Source: Sodalis praecaptivus (GTDB lineage Bacteria > Pseudomonadota > Gammaproteobacteria > Enterobacterales > Enterobacteriaceae). From it: 64,000 nucleotides of DNA. Position 1 is the first letter of the stretch, and each line of letters opens with the position of its first letter. The stretch spans positions 868,001-932,000 of the forward strand of contig NZ_CP006569.1 in the NCBI RefSeq assembly GCF_000517425.1. The letters are read 5' to 3'. A model generated the notes under the pieces. It was not told the origin of the DNA. It made no database searches and worked only from the letters and a program-made list of their open reading frames with translations. Made by a program: the position numbers and the translations under genes. This document shows, one piece after another, positions 62,558 through 64,000 of this stretch.

Positions 62558-64000
62558 ATGGCGATTTCACGTTTTCCGCAATTGGCGCACTGGGGCGCTT
62601 TTACCGCAGTCGTAGAGGATGGCACGTTGCTGCGCTGCGAGCCTTTTAAGCACGACCCGCACCCCTCGCCGATGCTGGCGTCTATCGCGCCCATGCTCTA
62701 TTCCGACCAGCGCATCCGTAAACCGGCGGTACGCCGCTCCTGGTTAACGGCGCGGGAAAACAGCGATCGCGGCTTGCGCGGCCGTGACGAGTTCGTCGAA
62801 GTCGGCTGGGATCGCGCGCTGGATCTCATCGCACAAGAGAATCGCCGGGTGCGGGATCGTTTTGGCGCCGAAGGTATTTTTACCGGCTCTTATGGCTGGT
62901 CCTCCGCCGGCCGGGTCCATCACGCCCGCTCGCTGGTGCGGCGTTTTCATTTCGCCGGCGGCGGTGCGGTGGATCAGGCGGGTAATTACAGTTGGGGGGC
63001 GGCCCAGTTCTTTTTACCGCATATTATCGGCAGTTATAGCCCGTTAACCGGTAGGGTGACTAGTTGGCCGAGCGTCATTGCCCATTGTGGGTTGTTTATC
63101 GCCTTCGGCGGGCTGGCGTTAAAAAACGCCCAGGTTTCGTCCGGCGGCGCCGGCGAACATTCGCTCCAGACCTGGTTGGAAAAGTTGGCCGCCAAAGGGA
63201 CGCCGGTTATCAATATCAGCCCAACGCGGGACGACTGTCCCGCCTTTCTTAACGCGGAATGGATCCCTATCCGGCCGAATACCGATACGGCACTGATGCT
63301 GGCGCTGGCTTGGGAAATCCAGCACCACGGCGCGCAGGACCAGACGTTTCTTGAGCGTTATTGCGTCGGCTGGCCGCAGTTGGCCGCCTATTTGCGCGGC
63401 GCAGGGGACGGTTTAGCCAAAACCCCGCAATGGGCCAGCGCGATTACCGGCATCCCCGCCGAGCGTATTCGGCGGTTGGCGCGGCAATTGATGGCGGCGC
63501 CCCGCAGCATGATGACCTGTGCCTATGCGCTTCAGCGCGCCCATCGCGGCGAGCAACCCTATTGGATGGTGATTGCGCTAGCGGCAATGCTCGGGCAGAT
63601 AGGCCTGCCGGGAGGCGGTTTCGCCTTCGGTCACGGCTCAATGAACGGCGTGGGTAATCCACGGCTGGACGCCTTGGCCCCCAGTTTGCCGTTAGGCGTC
63701 AACCCGGCCGCCGACCTGACCATACCGGTCGCGCGCATTGCCGATATGCTGCTGCATCCCGGCGGTGAGTACAGCTTTCAGGGGCAGCAGCGGCGTTATC
63801 CCGCTATTGACATGATTTACTGGGCGGGTGGCAACCCCTTCCATCATCATCAGCAACTGAACCGGCTGTTGGCGGGCTGGCGCAAGCCGGCCACCGTCGT
63901 CGTGCAGGATATCTGGTGGACGCCGGCCGCCAAGCTGGCCGATATTGTGCTGCCGGTCACGACCTCGCTGGAGCGCAACGATATCGGCGGTTCATCGCGC
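62558..64000 (+). CDS. BisC/TorA-type molybdopterin oxidoreductase (5' part)
   Basis: The gene runs off the window after 481 codons without a stop. It matches S- and N-oxide reductases: LAHWGAFTAVVEDG at the N-terminus, GRDEFVEVGWDRALDLI, FTGSYGWSSAGR, the molybdenum-ligand Ser context GNYSWGAAQ (about residue 147), LAAMLGQIGLPGGGF and IYWAGGNPFHHH. No Fe-S cysteine motif or Tat signal is visible, so it is cytoplasmic like BisC, which reduces biotin and methionine sulfoxide. ATG 62558 follows AGCAGGG. It is divergent from the GalS-type repressor. Confidence 0.87.
   Translation, partial: MAISRFPQLAHWGAFTAVVEDGTLLRCEPFKHDPHPSPMLASIAPMLYSDQRIRKPAVRRSWLTARENSDRGLRGRDEFVEVGWDRALDLIAQENRRVRDRFGAEGIFTGSYGWSSAGRVHHARSLVRRFHFAGGGAVDQAGNYSWGAAQFFLPHIIGSYSPLTGRVTSWPSVIAHCGLFIAFGGLALKNAQVSSGGAGEHSLQTWLEKLAAKGTPVINISPTRDDCPAFLNAEWIPIRPNTDTALMLALAWEIQHHGAQDQTFLERYCVGWPQLAAYLRGAGDGLAKTPQWASAITGIPAERIRRLARQLMAAPRSMMTCAYALQRAHRGEQPYWMVIALAAMLGQIGLPGGGFAFGHGSMNGVGNPRLDALAPSLPLGVNPAADLTIPVARIADMLLHPGGEYSFQGQQRRYPAIDMIYWAGGNPFHHHQQLNRLLAGWRKPATVVVQDIWWTPAAKLADIVLPVTTSLERNDIGGSSR

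Noticed and set aside
1-64000. CRISPR arrays, rRNA genes, integrases and complete insertion sequences
   Set aside because: I looked for regularly spaced identical repeats, rRNA motifs and transposase or integrase genes and found none beyond the IS3 remnant; the three minisatellites have no spacers.

Overview
The window comes from an enterobacterial chromosome, most likely a Sodalis-type or closely allied insect-associated lineage. Three things point there: the E. coli-like gene order sdhE-ygfX / fldB / xerD-dsbC-recJ-prfB-lysS, the overall high GC, and the unusual density of decayed genes (porin, AraC regulator, holin, IS remnant) and minisatellites beside intact metabolic operons. The species assignment is inference from gene content; no marker gene was compared by alignment.

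Layout. 1-7334 is conserved housekeeping: respiratory-complex flavinylation (sdhE), flavodoxin, Xer recombinase, disulfide isomerase, RecJ, release factor 2 with its programmed +1 frameshift, and lysyl-tRNA synthetase. 7335-8124 holds a 40-bp minisatellite and then a sigma-54 promoter with two NtrC-like sites, in front of an amidohydrolase/polar amino acid ABC operon (8125-12006). tRNA-Gly(CCC) with its own promoter (12075-12193) opens a low-density accessory stretch: an IS3-family remnant, a Tat-exported esterase, a small unknown ORF, an aerolysin-like pore-forming protein, an ECF sigma factor with a His-rich membrane partner, a ruined carbohydrate porin and an AraC fragment (12194-18005). 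18140-23466 is a gluconate/6-phosphogluconate module with an RpiR regulator. 24479-28498 is a prophage lysis remnant (broken holin, 3-TM holin, i-spanin with an embedded o-spanin candidate) followed by a 709-aa AT-rich orphan ORF.

28922-38162 is a nine-gene minus-strand operon that looks like an uncharacterised small-molecule biosynthetic cluster: CitE-like lyase, MaoC hydratase, OCD-family enzyme, PaaK-like adenylating ligase, alpha-oxoamine synthase, EthD-like protein, two paralogous JmjC/cupin-8 oxygenases and a methyltransferase. Across an AT-rich 670-bp divergent region carrying a near-perfect CRP site lies a second-type methionyl-tRNA synthetase (38833-40533), a candidate self-resistance copy. 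A 115-bp tandem repeat then runs into an SDR gene (40851-41603).

41862-43708 has a small membrane protein, an AraC regulator and a DUF2000 protein. 44079-51508 is a GntR-controlled uptake/catabolic operon: amidotransferase, polyamine-type binding protein, M24-fold protein without metal ligands, fused double permease, ATPase and DapA-like lyase. 51694-64000 carries a quinone oxidoreductase, another minisatellite, small unknowns, an MFS exporter, divergent lysR/lysA, a HAD phosphatase, a LysR regulator, a formate/nitrite transporter, a GalS-type repressor and a truncated BisC-type molybdoenzyme at the window edge.
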